The position numbers and the translations under genes are program-made. From the NCBI RefSeq assembly GCF_004114995.1, contig NZ_SDJP01000001.1:372001-436000 (forward strand): a DNA stretch of 64,000 bases, read 5' to 3'. Below, in pieces: positions 12,927 through 22,776 of this stretch. Positions within the stretch are counted from its first letter, which is position 1. Every line of letters starts with the position of its first letter. Origin of the DNA: Halorubrum amylolyticum (GTDB lineage Archaea; Halobacteriota; Halobacteria; Halobacteriales; Haloferacaceae). Below the pieces are notes generated by a model, which saw only the letters and a program-made list of their open reading frames with translations, was not told the origin of the DNA and made no database searches.

Positions 12927-13520
12927 GTGCCGACGTTCCGCTACCCGTGTCCCGGCTGCCGGACGACCAACAGCCTCCACGACGCCGACTGCGACTTCGA
13001 GGGCGTGAGCTGGCCGACCATCGAGAAGGCGTACACGGATCTCCTCACCGTCCTCACCGCCGAGCCGGACGGGATGGCCGAGTCCACGCTCCGCGAGGCG
13101 ATCCACGGCGAGTGGGGCGGGCTCCACAAGGCCGCGCTCGGCGCCTTGGAACGCGAACAGCGCGTGGTCGAGGACGGCGACCGACTCCGCCTGCTCACCG
13201 CCGCGGAGTTCAAGGAACTCGTCTCCGAACCCACCCGCGACCCGATGCGGACCGTCTACGATCACGGCTCCGTCCCGGGCTGTCACGACAACGCCGTCTT
13301 CGCGATGGTGGCGTGGTACGAGATGGTCGGGCTCTCGTGGCCCGAGACGCGCGAGAACGTGATCGAATGGCTCCGCGAGTCCGGCGCGTGGGACCGCGGC
13401 GGCTTCGAGGAGTCGACCCCGGAGGAGCTCGTCGACGCCAAGCGCCACGTGTACGACGAGGGCTACGGCTGGAAGGAGAAGGGACAGTCGGCGAAGCGAG
13501 TCATCGAGCGACACCGCTGA
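12927..13520 (+). CDS. Conserved haloarchaeal zinc-ribbon-like hypothetical protein
   Basis: 197 residues from GTG 12927, which is chosen because the Cys motif begins at once and the upstream frame is Arg/Pro-rich. N-terminal [17 protein letters not shown] could bind zinc (Cys at about 7, 10 and 20 plus His). A winged-helix-like middle follows ([26 protein letters not shown]). The C-terminal half contains [22 protein letters not shown] and ends in a basic helix. It resembles a family restricted to haloarchaea with no assigned function. The histidine kinase gene follows on the same strand after 42 bp. Confidence 0.8.
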   Translation: MPTFRYPCPGCRTTNSLHDADCDFEGVSWPTIEKAYTDLLTVLTAEPDGMAESTLREAIHGEWGGLHKAALGALEREQRVVEDGDRLRLLTAAEFKELVSEPTRDPMRTVYDHGSVPGCHDNAVFAMVAWYEMVGLSWPETRENVIEWLRESGAWDRGGFEESTPEELVDAKRHVYDEGYGWKEKGQSAKRVIERHR

Positions 13521-13562
13521 GCACGACACCTTTACGCTCCGTGTCCACCTCGTAACCGACAC

Positions 13563-15332
13563 ATGCTCGACGCCGTCCCCGCGTGGCCCGCCGTCGGTTC
13601 GCTCGCCGGCGGCGCCGGCGCGCTCGGCCTCGCGTGGGCGATCCGCGAACACCGGGGTCGCCCCGGCGTCGACTGGTTCCTCGGCGTGTTCGCCGCGCAG
13701 GCGACGTGGTGTCTCTCCTACGGGGCCGGACTCCTCGTCACGGACCCGACGCTCCGGGCCGCGCTGGAGGCGACGATGTGGCTCGGCGTGGTCTGGACCG
13801 GGATCGCCTTCCTCGGCTTCGCGCTGGAGTACACGGGACGGAGTGACGTGGTTCGGAGCCACCTGTTCGCGGCGATCGTCGGCTTCGGGCTCCTCTCGAC
13901 GGCCCTGCTGGTCACGAACCCGGCCCACGGCGCGTTCTGGACCGGGTTCGGGTTCGACCCCGCGTTCGGCGTCGCGACCGTCTCGTACGCGTTCGGCCCG
14001 TGGACGTACCTCGTCGTCGCCGTCGAGACCGTGCTCGTCGCCAGCGCCGTCTTCCTGCTGGTCGACACGCTGCTCAGCTACGGTCCCCTCTACCGCCGGG
14101 AGAGCGCCGCGGTCGCGCTGAGCTCGCTGCCGCCGGGGTTCGCGCTCGTCGCGTGGACGCTGGAACTCGGCCCGGTCCCGCAGCTCCAGCTCGCGCCGCT
14201 GATGTTCGTCCCCCACATGCTGCTCGACGCGTACGCGTTCAACCGCGCGGAGATGTTCGACCGCAATCCGACGACCAGCCGCGCCGCCGAGCGCACCGCG
14301 ATCGACGACCTGACCGACCCCATCGTCGCGCTCGCGCTCGACCGGCGCGTCGTCCGGCTCAACCCCGCCGCCGAGACGGTTTTGCGCGTCGACGCCGAGA
14401 CCGCCCGCGACCGCCCGCTCGCCGAGTTCCTCGATCTGCCGGTCCGCGTGGGAGACGGCTCAGGGGGCGATTCGGACCCCGATGATCCGGACCCCAACGG
14501 CGGCTCCCGCGAGACGGTCGAGATCGACTCCGCGGCCGGAACCGGGCGGCGCACCTACGCCGTGTCGACCTCGCGGCTGACCGACCCGAACGGGACCCAC
14601 GTCGGGTACACGGTCGTGCTCTCGGACATCACCGATCGCGAGCGTCGCCGCCAGCAGCTTGAGGTGCTCAACCGAATTCTGCGCCACAACCTCCGAAACG
14701 ACGCCGGAATCGTCCGGGGCTACGGGGAGATCCTCCGCGACCGCCTCGACGACGACGAGCTGGTCCGGATGGCCGACGCGATCGAGCGCCGCGCGGGCGC
14801 GCTGGCCGCGCTCGGCGAGAAGGCCGGAACCGTCGAACGCCTCGTCGACGACGGCGACGCGACCCCCCTCGCGGTCGACGAGGTCGTCGCGTCCGCGGTC
14901 GCCGACGCGCGCAAGCGCGACTCCGACGCGACCGTCGAGTCAGCGATCGCCGACGGCGACTGGACCACCCGCGTCAGGGAGGACGCGCTCCGAGCGATCG
15001 TGGAGAACACGGTGGAGAACGCGCTCGGCCACCACGACGGCGAGGGGACCGAACGCGAGGACGGCGGCCCGTGGCTGCGGGCGTCGCTCCGGCGGGAGGC
15101 CGACGACGCCCGGTTCGTCCTCGTCGTCGAGGACGACGGCCCCGGCATCCCCGACCACGAGGTCGAGGCGGTCGAGTCCGGCCGCGAGACCGCGCTCGAA
15201 CACGGGTCGGGGCTTGGCCTCTGGGTCGTCGAGTGGGGCGCCGCGGCGATCGGCGCCGAGGTCGACTACGCCGACTGCGAGCCGCGCGGGACGCGCGTGA
15301 GGGTGTCGATCCCGGTTGTGGATGAGGCGTGA
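13563..15332 (+). CDS. Sensor histidine kinase with N-terminal 7TM domain and PAS
   Basis: 589 residues. Seven predicted membrane helices (about 8-235) form the 7TM histidine-kinase input domain. A PAS-like domain (about 255-360) carries the signature VVLSDITDRERRR. The phosphoacceptor H375 is in RILRHNLRND, the H-box variant of haloarchaeal kinases. The HATPase shows N-box ENTVENALGHH, G1 EDDGPGIPD and G2 HGSGLGLWVV. There is no receiver domain and no response regulator beside it, so its partner is unknown. A TATA-like ctttacg is about 30 bp before the ATG. Confidence 0.92.
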   Translation: MLDAVPAWPAVGSLAGGAGALGLAWAIREHRGRPGVDWFLGVFAAQATWCLSYGAGLLVTDPTLRAALEATMWLGVVWTGIAFLGFALEYTGRSDVVRSHLFAAIVGFGLLSTALLVTNPAHGAFWTGFGFDPAFGVATVSYAFGPWTYLVVAVETVLVASAVFLLVDTLLSYGPLYRRESAAVALSSLPPGFALVAWTLELGPVPQLQLAPLMFVPHMLLDAYAFNRAEMFDRNPTTSRAAERTAIDDLTDPIVALALDRRVVRLNPAAETVLRVDAETARDRPLAEFLDLPVRVGDGSGGDSDPDDPDPNGGSRETVEIDSAAGTGRRTYAVSTSRLTDPNGTHVGYTVVLSDITDRERRRQQLEVLNRILRHNLRNDAGIVRGYGEILRDRLDDDELVRMADAIERRAGALAALGEKAGTVERLVDDGDATPLAVDEVVASAVADARKRDSDATVESAIADGDWTTRVREDALRAIVENTVENALGHHDGEGTEREDGGPWLRASLRREADDARFVLVVEDDGPGIPDHEVEAVESGRETALEHGSGLGLWVVEWGAAAIGAEVDYADCEPRGTRVRVSIPVVDEA

Positions 15333-15385
15333 CTCGGGAGAAATCCGAATCTTCGGAAGCTCCCAAAACAGCGAATTCGTCCGTT

Positions 15386-16129
15386 TCAGTCGCTCTGAAT
15401 GCGGGGGGCTAACATATACGTTGCCTGCCCGAGCCCCTCGGCGAAGCCGTAGTGGAGCTTGACGGGGAACTCCTCGCCGAGCTCGATGGTGACCTCGGCG
15501 TCGGAGGGGATCGCCTTGTTCATGTCCTTGAGGTAGTCGAGGCTGAACAGCGAGTCGGCGGGGCCGGCGGTGAGCGCGATGAGGTCCTCGCGGGCGAGCC
15601 GCAGGTCGACATCGTCGGTGTCGCCCTCGGCCTCGATGAAGAACGCCTCGTCGGTCTCGTCGACGCGCAGGCGGATGTGGTCCGAGACCATGTCGGCGGC
15701 CTTGATCCCGCGGTCGATCTGGGCGCCCTCGACGACGATCTCGGAGGCCAGATCGAGGTCGGGGATGTCCGGCTCCTGTCGGATGGAGTCGGGGTCGATG
15801 AGCGCGAGGGTGTACGAGAGCCCGTCGATCTCGATGTGGAGCTTGCGGGTCTCCTCGTCGAGTTCGAGGTGGATCAGGTCACCGGAGTTGGCCATGCCGG
15901 CGATGTCCTCCAAGCGGGCGAGGTTGACGCCGATGACGCCGCCGTCGGCCTCGTAGGACTCGAACGCGGCCGCCTCGAGGGTGAGGTCGACCATTCCGAC
16001 GTTGGCGGGGTCGACGGCCCGGATGGAGAGCTCCTCCTCGTTGAGGCGGATCTTGCACTCGTCGACCAACACGCTCACCGAATCGAGCGCGTCCTGTAGC
16101 GTCGACGCGCCCACGATGGCCTTGAACAT
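15386..16129 (-). CDS. pcn: DNA polymerase sliding clamp PCNA
   Basis: 247 residues, the standard archaeal PCNA length, with two topologically similar halves. MFKAIV at the N-terminus, the interdomain region and the C-terminal [10 protein letters not shown] tail match the family. PCNA forms a ring around DNA and tethers polymerases, ligase, RFC and nucleases; LigA, Hjc and the XPD-like helicase are also encoded nearby. A TATA-like ctttttagg about 28 bp upstream predicts a leaderless transcript. Confidence 0.96.
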   Translation of the reverse strand: MFKAIVGASTLQDALDSVSVLVDECKIRLNEEELSIRAVDPANVGMVDLTLEAAAFESYEADGGVIGVNLARLEDIAGMANSGDLIHLELDEETRKLHIEIDGLSYTLALIDPDSIRQEPDIPDLDLASEIVVEGAQIDRGIKAADMVSDHIRLRVDETDEAFFIEAEGDTDDVDLRLAREDLIALTAGPADSLFSLDYLKDMNKAIPSDAEVTIELGEEFPVKLHYGFAEGLGQATYMLAPRIQSD

Positions 16130-16190
16130 ATACGTTCGGCTAGGGCGGTATCACCTAAAAAGGCACCCGATCTGACCGGCACGGAAACGC

Positions 16191-16595
16191 TCAAAGCGAC
16201 CGGATCAGCCGGGCGACGACGACCGCGAGCGTGACCGCGATTCGCAACAGCCGGAGGCGTTCGATCCGATATTCGACCGGCTCGGGATCGCAGTCCTCGT
16301 CGCTTTCGGCCCGATCGCGTTCCGACCGCGTGCGCTCCGGCTCCTCGGGAGGGTCGACGCCGTCGCGGGGGCGGTCGGCGTCTCGATCGGGGACGGGTCG
16401 ATCGAGGTCGGTCTAATCGGGGTCGGTCCGAGCGAGGTCGGTCTGATCGGGGTCGGTCCGAGCGAGGTCGGTCTGATCGGGTTCGGCTCGATCGCTCTCG
16501 TCCCGTGCGTCCCGAGACGGGGGAGATCCGTCGGTCGCGCTCGATGCGTCGGTCGTGCCGCTCGGCGTCGGGGGTGCGGGGGTCTCGTCGTACAT
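16191..16595 (-). pseudogene. Hypothetical acidic protein with C-terminal membrane helix, broken by in-frame TAG
   Basis: The frame starts with MYDETPAPP at 16595 and has typical haloarchaeal acidic composition. It is interrupted by TAG at 16413-16415. It continues in the same frame with equally acidic sequence and a plausible C-terminal helix (LLRIAVTLAVVVARLI) to TGA at 16191-16193. The stop lies in a 30-bp tandem repeat encoding TDLARTDPDQ. The two neighbouring units have CAG (Gln) where this one has TAG, so a single C-to-T change explains it. The intact protein would be 134 residues. Sequencing error is an alternative. No family recognised. Confidence 0.6.
16405..16494 (-). repeat. 30-bp tandem repeat, three units, inside the broken gene
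   Basis: Three consecutive 30-bp units start at 16405, 16435 and 16465 and encode the decapeptide TDLARTDPDQ or near variants. The unit length is a multiple of three, so copy-number change would preserve the frame. The 16405 unit carries the TAG. Confidence 0.75.
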
Positions 16596-16737
16596 GGAAC
16601 CACTGCGACCGACTCGCCGGCCGCACGCGACGATACGAGGTTAATTCATAAGTATTCGAGCCGAATGCAAGGCGGAACTGAAAGTCGTCGGCGATCGGAC
16701 GGGCTCTCGGACGGAGCCGGCCAGCGTCTCGGGGCGT

Positions 16738-18138
16738 TCAGATCAGCGGCTCGACGATCTCGCGGCCCTCGGCGAGGAGGGCGTCGACCGCCGCCTCGGA
16801 GTCGGCCTCGGCGTACACCCGGAGCTTCGGCTCCGTGCCCGAGGGGCGGACGAGCAACCACGAGCCGTTCTCCAGGAGGAGCTTGAAGCCGTCGAGGGTG
16901 ACCACCTTCGCGACGCCGTGGCCGGCGATCGACTCGGGGATGTGCTCTTCCAGATCGTCGAGGACGCCCGCCTTGCGGTCGTCTGGACAGTCGAGCGACA
17001 CCTTCCCGGACGCGATCGCCCCGTGCTCGTCGAGCAGGCGGCCGACCCGGTCGTCGAACGGCTCCGCGGCGTGGGTGCCCGCGGCGAGCAGCGCCATCAA
17101 CACGCCGTCCTTCTCGCGGACGTGGCCGCGGAGGGTGAATCCGCCCGACTCCTCGCCGCCGAACAGCGCGTCGTGGTCGCCCATCGCCTCGGCGACCCAC
17201 TTGAAGCCGACCGGGGTCTCGTACACCTCCTCGCCGTGCGCCTCGGCGATCCGGTCGACGAGGAACGTCGTCGAGACGGTCCTGACGGCGGGCCCGGAGT
17301 CGTGCTCCAAGAGCCGGTCGTAGCAGGCGGCGTAGAAGAGGTTCGCGTTGAGCACGCCGCGTTCGGGGGTGACCACCGCGATCCGGTCGGCGTCGCCGTC
17401 GTTGGCGATCCCAAAGTCCACGTCGCCGTCGGGGTCCGTCACGCGAGCGGTCAGCTCGCCGAGGTGCTCGGCCGACGGCTCGGGCGAGTCGCCGCCGAAG
17501 GTCACGTCACGCTCGCAGCGCAGCCGGACGACCTCCGCACCGGCCGATTCGAGGAGGGCGTCGGTGACGCCGCGCCCGCTCCCGTGCATCGCATCGTACG
17601 CGACCGTGAGTCCGTCGAGGTCGACGCCGTCGCCCCCGGTCGCGGCGCCGACGACCTCGCGGGCCGCGTCGGCGTGGTCGCTCACGAGGTCGACCCACGA
17701 AACCTCGCCGCGCTCGGCCTCCGGGAGCAGATCGGGCTCCGCCAGCCGGTCGACGATGCCCTCCGTGACCTCGGGGAGCGCGGGCGCACCGTCGTGCGGG
17801 ATGAACTTCACGCCGTTGTACTCGGGCGGGTTGTGCGAGGCGGTGATCATGCACGCGCCGGCGAGCCCGCGGTCGACGATGGCGTGCGCGATCACCGGAG
17901 TCGGCGCGTCGCGCTCGGGGAGGAGCACGTCGAAGCCGTTGCCGGCGAGCACCTCCGCGAGGCTCTCGGCGAATCCCTCCGAGGTCTCGCGGGCGTCGTA
18001 GCCGACCGCGACCGGCTCGTCGCGGCCCGCCGCCGCGAGGTGGTCGGCGACCGCCTGTCCCACGATCCGCACGCGCTCGTCGGTGAACACGTCGAGGGTG
18101 GCCCGCCAGCCGTCCGTGCCGAAAGAGATCCCGTCCAT
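16738..18138 (-). CDS. Phosphohexomutase (phosphoglucomutase/phosphomannomutase/GlcN mutase family)
   Basis: 466 residues from the ATG at 18138. Phosphoserine loop TASHNPPEYNG places the catalytic Ser at 101. Metal loop NDGDADR and sugar-binding GGEESGGF follow. Phosphate-binding RPSGTEPKLR lies near the C-terminus. All four domains of the alpha-D-phosphohexomutase family are present. It moves phosphate between C6 and C1 of hexoses or glucosamine; sequence alone does not separate PGM, PMM and GlmM. A TATA-like cattattg lies about 30 bp upstream. Confidence 0.92.
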   Translation of the reverse strand: MDGISFGTDGWRATLDVFTDERVRIVGQAVADHLAAAGRDEPVAVGYDARETSEGFAESLAEVLAGNGFDVLLPERDAPTPVIAHAIVDRGLAGACMITASHNPPEYNGVKFIPHDGAPALPEVTEGIVDRLAEPDLLPEAERGEVSWVDLVSDHADAAREVVGAATGGDGVDLDGLTVAYDAMHGSGRGVTDALLESAGAEVVRLRCERDVTFGGDSPEPSAEHLGELTARVTDPDGDVDFGIANDGDADRIAVVTPERGVLNANLFYAACYDRLLEHDSGPAVRTVSTTFLVDRIAEAHGEEVYETPVGFKWVAEAMGDHDALFGGEESGGFTLRGHVREKDGVLMALLAAGTHAAEPFDDRVGRLLDEHGAIASGKVSLDCPDDRKAGVLDDLEEHIPESIAGHGVAKVVTLDGFKLLLENGSWLLVRPSGTEPKLRVYAEADSEAAVDALLAEGREIVEPLI

Positions 18139-18247
18139 GTGGACTACGTCGGCGGCGGAGACAATAATGCCCGGTGTCCGTCTCCCGGTCAGTTTCCGGC
18201 GTCCTCCGACTCGCCGCGCTTTTGCGCCCGGCACGCGAACGCGACGT

Positions 18248-18796
18248 ATGACCCGAGTCGTCGCGGTGTCCGGCAGTCGCCGAGCGGACAGCACCACGCG
18301 GGCCGCGCTGGCGGTCGCGCTCGACGCCGCGGGAGACGCCGGCGCCGAGACCGACCTGATCGATCTGAGCGCGGTCGACCTTCCCCTGTACCACCCCGAC
18401 GAGGACGCACAGGGCGACAGCGAGACGCTGAAACGTCGCGTGCGCGAGGCCGACGGGGTGCTCGCGGGTACCCCCGTCTACCGGGGGTCGTACTCCTCGA
18501 CGTTCAAGAGCTTCCACGACTTCTGCGGCTCCGACGAGTACGAGAACACCGCTGTGGGGCTGCTCGCGACCGCCGGCGGCGGGTCGTACGGCGGGACGCT
18601 CGAACACCTCCGGTCGACGTTCCGGAACGTTCACGCGTGGACGGTCCCCCACGAGGTCGGGATCGAGAGGGCGTCGCGGGTCGTCGAGACCGGGGACGCC
18701 GACGGCGGCCCGCGGATCACCGACGACGATCTCCGGCGGCGCACGGAGACGCTTGGGCGCGTCGTCGTCGAGCACGCGGAGCGGCTGCGGGGGTGA
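18248..18796 (+). CDS. NAD(P)H-dependent FMN reductase family flavoprotein
   Basis: 182 residues. Flavodoxin-like fold with N-terminal VVAVSGSRRADSTTRA (phosphate loop) and the FMN-binding GTPVYRGSYSSTFKSFHDF. This is the family of NADPH-dependent FMN reductases and azoreductase-like proteins. The ATG at 18248 starts right at the first beta strand. It diverges from the phosphohexomutase gene. Physiological substrate unknown. Confidence 0.88.
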   Translation: MTRVVAVSGSRRADSTTRAALAVALDAAGDAGAETDLIDLSAVDLPLYHPDEDAQGDSETLKRRVREADGVLAGTPVYRGSYSSTFKSFHDFCGSDEYENTAVGLLATAGGGSYGGTLEHLRSTFRNVHAWTVPHEVGIERASRVVETGDADGGPRITDDDLRRRTETLGRVVVEHAERLRG

Positions 18797-18888
18797 CGGC
18801 GCGGTGGTCGCGGTGGTCACGCCGACCCGCCGGGCTTTTGACCGGCTCGCGTCTACGACGCTCATGACCGAACCGGGTGACGACGACC

Positions 18889-19431
18889 GTGTCCGCTAAC
18901 CGGAAGGGCGACCGCCGCGAGCGGGAGCTGGTGAACGCCCTCGACGACGCGGGGTTCGCCGTGATGCGCGCCCCGGCCAGCGGCGCGGCCACGGAGCGGG
19001 AGCTTCCCGACGTGCTCGCGGGCGACGGCGAGACGTTCTACGCGATCGAGGCGAAGTCGAGCGCGGGCGACCCGATCTACCTCACCGGCGAGGAGGTGGA
19101 GGCGCTGCTGTTCTTCGCGCAGAACTTCGGCGCGAAGGCCCGGATCGCGGTCCGGTTCGACCGCGAGGACTGGTACTTCTTCCACCCCGGCGACCTGTAC
19201 ACCACCGACGCCGGGTCCTACCGGGTCAAAAAGGAGAAAGCGCTCGCGGAGGGGACCGACTTTCCGGAGTTCGTCGGCGAGACCGAGAAGGTGACGCTCG
19301 ACGAGGTCGGCGGCGGCGGCGGCGGAGACGGCGAGAACGGGATCGACCCCGAAACGAAGGAGCGCCGAGAGATCCTGGAGGCGGTTCGGGACGGACACAT
19401 GCCGGTCGAGGACGCGCTCGACGTGTTGTGA
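18889..19431 (+). CDS. hjc: Holliday junction resolvase Hjc
   Basis: 180 residues from GTG 18889 ([15 protein letters not shown]), matching where the family begins; an in-frame GTG at 18877 is possible. Catalytic residues of the archaeal resolvase nuclease fold are visible: Glu in RERELVNAL, Asp in ELPDVLA, and the ExK pair in YAIEAKSS. A Gly-rich linker and acidic tail follow. Hjc cuts four-way junctions during recombination and works with RadA, also in this window. A TATA-like cttttga at about 18835 points to an ATG at 18864 that opens only an 11-codon out-of-frame ORF. Confidence 0.93.
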   Translation: MSANRKGDRRERELVNALDDAGFAVMRAPASGAATERELPDVLAGDGETFYAIEAKSSAGDPIYLTGEEVEALLFFAQNFGAKARIAVRFDREDWYFFHPGDLYTTDAGSYRVKKEKALAEGTDFPEFVGETEKVTLDEVGGGGGGDGENGIDPETKERREILEAVRDGHMPVEDALDVL

Positions 19432-19516
19432 CCGCCGCGTCGGCCGCGCTCAGAGGCGGTCGCCGCGGTGCGCGGACCCACCCGCTTATCCCTCGCGGCG
19501 TCGAACGTCGAGGCGA

Positions 19517-20509
19517 ATGAGCGAGGAGTTCGTCCTGCTAGCGCCCGACGACCAGCCCGGCGACGAGTGGGAACAGCTGGACGTCTCCGACACGGAGGCG
19601 GACCGGATCGCCCGCCGGCAGGATCGGGAGTTCGACGAGTTCCGCAAGCGGATCAAAGACACCGAGCAGTTCAAGCTGCAGGAGTCGGTGTTCGACGACG
19701 CGACGCTGGCGGCGGTGTACAAGCTCGTGCAGGACGGCTACGTCGACGCCTTCGGCGGCCCGGTCTCGACCGGAAAGGAGGCGAGCGTCTTCGAGGCGCT
19801 CGGCGGGCAGGCCGGCGAGCGGCCGGAACCGGGATCTGTCGCGGCCGGGGGCGGCCCCGAGGGCGTCACTCCCGAGCGCGAGGTCGCCGTGAAGGTGTAC
19901 CGGATCAACTCCTCGAACTTCCGGCACATGCGCGAGTACCTGGAGGGCGACCCGCGGTTCGAGGGCATCGCGAGCGACAAGAAGGCGGTCGTGCTGGCGT
20001 GGACCCGCAAGGAGTTCGCGAACCTCGAGCGCGCTCGCAGGGCCGGCGTGCGCGTCCCGGAGCCCATCGCGGTCCAGCGGAACGTCCTCGTGATGGAGCT
20101 CGTGGGCCACGCCGAGGACCGGGCGCGGCGGCTGAACGAGGTGGACGTGGAGAACCCCGAGACCGCGTACGAGGTCGTCCGCGAGTACATGCGCCGGCTC
20201 TACCGCGCCGGGCTGATCCACGGTGACCTCTCGGAGTACAACATGATCATCCACGAGGGCGAACTGGTGATCATCGACATGGGACAGGCGGTGACGGTCC
20301 ACCACCCGAACGCCGGGGAGTTCCTCGACCGCGACTGCGAGAACGTGGCGACGTTCTTCACTCGGGAGGGGATCGACATCGACCCCGACGACCTCTACGA
20401 GTACGTGACGGAACCGGAGCCCGATCCGAGCGGGGAGCCGGAGTCGGGCGGAGAGCCGGGAGCGACCGAGCAGTCGGACTCCGAGTCGGACGGCGCGTCC
20501 GACGAGTAG
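19517..20509 (+). CDS. rio1: Serine/threonine protein kinase RIO1
   Basis: 330 residues. The RIO fold is shown by the N-terminal winged region, ATP loop STGKEASVFEA, lysine in VAVKVYR, catalytic loop HGDLSEYN and metal-binding IDMGQAV. An insertion rich in Gly/Pro/Glu sits between the glycine-rich loop and the lysine, and there is a 40-residue acidic tail. RIO1 acts in late 40S/30S ribosome maturation. The KH-domain gene that follows encodes a Dim2/Pno1-like factor of the same pathway, so the pair is functionally coherent. Confidence 0.95.
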   Translation: MSEEFVLLAPDDQPGDEWEQLDVSDTEADRIARRQDREFDEFRKRIKDTEQFKLQESVFDDATLAAVYKLVQDGYVDAFGGPVSTGKEASVFEALGGQAGERPEPGSVAAGGGPEGVTPEREVAVKVYRINSSNFRHMREYLEGDPRFEGIASDKKAVVLAWTRKEFANLERARRAGVRVPEPIAVQRNVLVMELVGHAEDRARRLNEVDVENPETAYEVVREYMRRLYRAGLIHGDLSEYNMIIHEGELVIIDMGQAVTVHHPNAGEFLDRDCENVATFFTREGIDIDPDDLYEYVTEPEPDPSGEPESGGEPGATEQSDSESDGASDE

Positions 20510-20586
20510 ACCGAGTCCGACTGCTCGTCCGCAATCGGCCGAAGACCACCGTCACGCGGCCACACACCACCCGCGGCGGAACACGC

Positions 20587-20593
20587 TTAAAAG
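20587..20593 (+). promoter_or_regulatory. TATA-like box of KH-domain gene
   Basis: cttaaaa centred about 26 bp before the ATG at 20616, in a GC-rich surrounding. The spacing predicts transcription starting at or near the start codon. Confidence 0.55.
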
Positions 20594-20615
20594 GCTCCGC
20601 CGGGTACTCCGTGAT

Positions 20616-21158
20616 ATGCAACATGTGACGGTTCCGCAGGACCGGATCGGCGTCGTCATCGGCGCCGGCGGCGAGACGATGCGGGAGATCGAAGAGCGGG
20701 CGAACGTGCGGCTCGACATCGACTCGGAGTCGGGGAGCGTCGCCATCGAGGAGCGCGACGACCCGGTCGCCGCGATGGTGGCGCCGGACGTGATCAAGGC
20801 GATCGGCCGGGGGTTCAAACCGGACACGGCGCTGTCGATCCTCGATCACGACCTCCGGACGCTCGACCTGCTCGACCTCTCCGAGCACACCCGTAACGAC
20901 AACGACCTCCAGCGCAAGAAGGGCCGGATCATCGGCGAGAACGGCCGCACGCGCGAGCTCATCGAGGAGCTGTCGGGCGCGAACGTCGTCGTGTACGGGT
21001 CGACGGTCGGCGCCGTCGGCCAGCCCGAGGAGCTGGAAGTGGTCCGGCGGGCGGTCGGGATGCTGTTGGACGGCGCCCCGCACGGCGCGGTGTACTCGTA
21101 CCTCGAACGGATGTCGAACGAACTCGACGACGACGTGAGCTTCAACGCGCCCCAGTGA
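20616..21158 (+). CDS. KH-domain RNA-binding protein (Dim2/Pno1/Krr1-like)
   Basis: 180 residues with two KH domains. The GxxG loops are visible as GAGGETM (about 12-18) and GENGRTR (about 108-114). This is the archaeal relative of Pno1/Dim2, an rRNA-binding assembly factor of the small ribosomal subunit. It lies just downstream of RIO1, as in many archaea, although it has its own TATA-like box. Confidence 0.9.
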   Translation: MQHVTVPQDRIGVVIGAGGETMREIEERANVRLDIDSESGSVAIEERDDPVAAMVAPDVIKAIGRGFKPDTALSILDHDLRTLDLLDLSEHTRNDNDLQRKKGRIIGENGRTRELIEELSGANVVVYGSTVGAVGQPEELEVVRRAVGMLLDGAPHGAVYSYLERMSNELDDDVSFNAPQ

Positions 21159-21267
21159 GCCGCCGCCGTGAGCGAGCGGCGGAGGGCGTCCGCGGGGGCG
21201 TCGCGCCTCGACGGTCGCCGCCGCACGGGACGAAAACGTTTCCCCGCCTCCCCGCGACGCTCTCCGT

Positions 21268-22158
21268 ATGCGCATCGCCGTCCCCAACAAGGGCCGCCTA
21301 CACGACCCGACGCTCTCGCTGTTGGAGCGCGCCGGGCTCCACGTTGAGGAGACCGCCGACCGTCAGCTGTACGCCGACACCGTCGACCCCGACGTGACGG
21401 TACTTTTCGCCCGGGCGGCCGACATCCCCGAGTACGTCCGCGACGGCGCGGCCGACGTGGGGATCACGGGCCTCGATCAGGCCGCGGAGTCCGGCGGCGT
21501 CGCCGACACCGCGAGCGAGGCCGAGGAGGGGGATCTCGTCGACCTGCTCGACCTGAAGTACGGCTCCTGTCGGCTCGTCCTCGCGGCGCCGGAGGACGGC
21601 GACATCGCCGCCGTCGAGGACCTCTCCGGCGGGACGATCGCCACCGAGTTCCCGGCGGTCACCCGCGACTACCTCGACCGCGTGGGGGTCGACGCCGACG
21701 TGGTCACCGTCACCGGCGCGACGGAGCTGACCCCTCACGTCGACATGGCCGACGCCATCGTCGACATCACCTCCACGGGAACGACGCTGAAGGTGAACCG
21801 CCTCGCCGTGATCGACGACGTGCTCGACTCCTCGGTGCGGCTGTTCGCCCGCCCGGACGTGGTCGACGACCCGAAAGTCGAGCAGGTGCTGACCGCCTTC
21901 GAGTCCGTGCTCGCGGCCGACGGGCGCCGGTACCTGATGATGAACGCCCCGAACGATCGGCTCGACGAGGTGAAAGACGTGATCCCCGGGCTCGGCGGGC
22001 CGACGGTGATGAACGTCGAGGCCGACGAGAACGGCAACGGCATGGTCGCGGTCCACGCCGTCGTCGAGGAGCGCGACGTGTTCGCGACGATCTCGGAGCT
22101 GAAGTCGGTCGGCGCGACCGGCATCCTCGTCACGGAAATCGAGCGGCTCGTCGAGTGA
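21268..22158 (+). CDS. hisG: ATP phosphoribosyltransferase HisG (long form)
   Basis: 296 residues. The catalytic domain shows VPNKGRL at the N-terminus and the PRPP/phosphate loop [10 protein letters not shown]. The C-terminal ~75-residue ACT-like domain ([23 protein letters not shown]) marks the long, hexameric, histidine-feedback-inhibited form that does not need HisZ. It catalyses the first step of histidine biosynthesis. No other his genes are adjacent, in keeping with scattered his genes in haloarchaea. Confidence 0.95.
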   Translation: MRIAVPNKGRLHDPTLSLLERAGLHVEETADRQLYADTVDPDVTVLFARAADIPEYVRDGAADVGITGLDQAAESGGVADTASEAEEGDLVDLLDLKYGSCRLVLAAPEDGDIAAVEDLSGGTIATEFPAVTRDYLDRVGVDADVVTVTGATELTPHVDMADAIVDITSTGTTLKVNRLAVIDDVLDSSVRLFARPDVVDDPKVEQVLTAFESVLAADGRRYLMMNAPNDRLDEVKDVIPGLGGPTVMNVEADENGNGMVAVHAVVEERDVFATISELKSVGATGILVTEIERLVE

Positions 22159-22188
22159 GCCCGAGCGGAGGCCTCCGTGTCTCCGCGC

Positions 22189-22437
22189 CTACGCGGCGTC
22201 GATCAGCCGCTCCTTCTCGGCGCGCGACAGGGATTTTATGGCGTGTTCGCGCGACATCGCGGCCGACTTCGAGCCGAACGACTCGACGTGGCGTAAGGTA
22301 ACGGGCGTCCGCCCGCGGGTGTACTTGGCGCCCTCGCCGGCGTCGTGCTCGGCGACGCGTCGCTCCACGTCGGTGGTGTAGCCGGTGTAGAGCGTGCCGT
22401 CGGAACACTCGATGACGTACACGTGGTGGTCCGACAC
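22189..22437 (-). CDS. GIY-YIG nuclease family protein
   Basis: 82 residues from GTG 22437; an upstream in-frame TTG (22464) would add nine residues. [27 protein letters not shown] contains the GIY-YIG equivalents and the catalytic Arg. This is a stand-alone single-domain member of the UPF0213/YhbQ type. Cellular role of such proteins is not settled. It converges with hisG. Confidence 0.88.
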   Translation of the reverse strand: MSDHHVYVIECSDGTLYTGYTTDVERRVAEHDAGEGAKYTRGRTPVTLRHVESFGSKSAAMSREHAIKSLSRAEKERLIDAA

Positions 22438-22509
22438 GGGAGGGGGTTGCGTCCCGACCGCCAAGGAGGTACGGGTTCGCCGCGGTCGGTTACGACGCGG
22501 CGGACGGAG

Positions 22510-22662
22510 TTAATCCCCGGTTCGACCGCGTTCCCGCACGACCTCCGCGATCCCCGCGTTGGCGGAACACTCCGGACAGGCGTTGAGGTCGCCGTGCTCG
22601 TCCGCGAACACGCGCGCGAAGCGGTCCGAGACGTGCGACCCGCAGTGGTCACAGCGTGGCAT
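22510..22662 (-). CDS. Small zinc-finger protein, 50 aa
   Basis: A 50-residue protein from ATG 22662 to TAA 22510. It has two CxxC-type pairs, CDHC at residues 4-7 and CPEC near 29-32, plus several His, so a single zinc-binding knuckle pair is likely. Acidic and helical C-terminus (ANAGIAEVVRE). It belongs to the very small CPxCG-like zinc-finger proteins common in haloarchaea, several of which are regulators; the role of this one is not known. Codon use matches the neighbours. Confidence 0.75.
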   Translation of the reverse strand: MPRCDHCGSHVSDRFARVFADEHGDLNACPECSANAGIAEVVRERGRTGD

Positions 22663-22776
22663 TCGGTACCGGCCGTCACCGGCGGCCGACCTAGGGGTTC
22701 GTCGAACAAGTACCCTTTCTCACCCCCGATCGCTTCCGGTATCGCTCGATCAGCCGGCCGGAAAAATCGACCCGGG

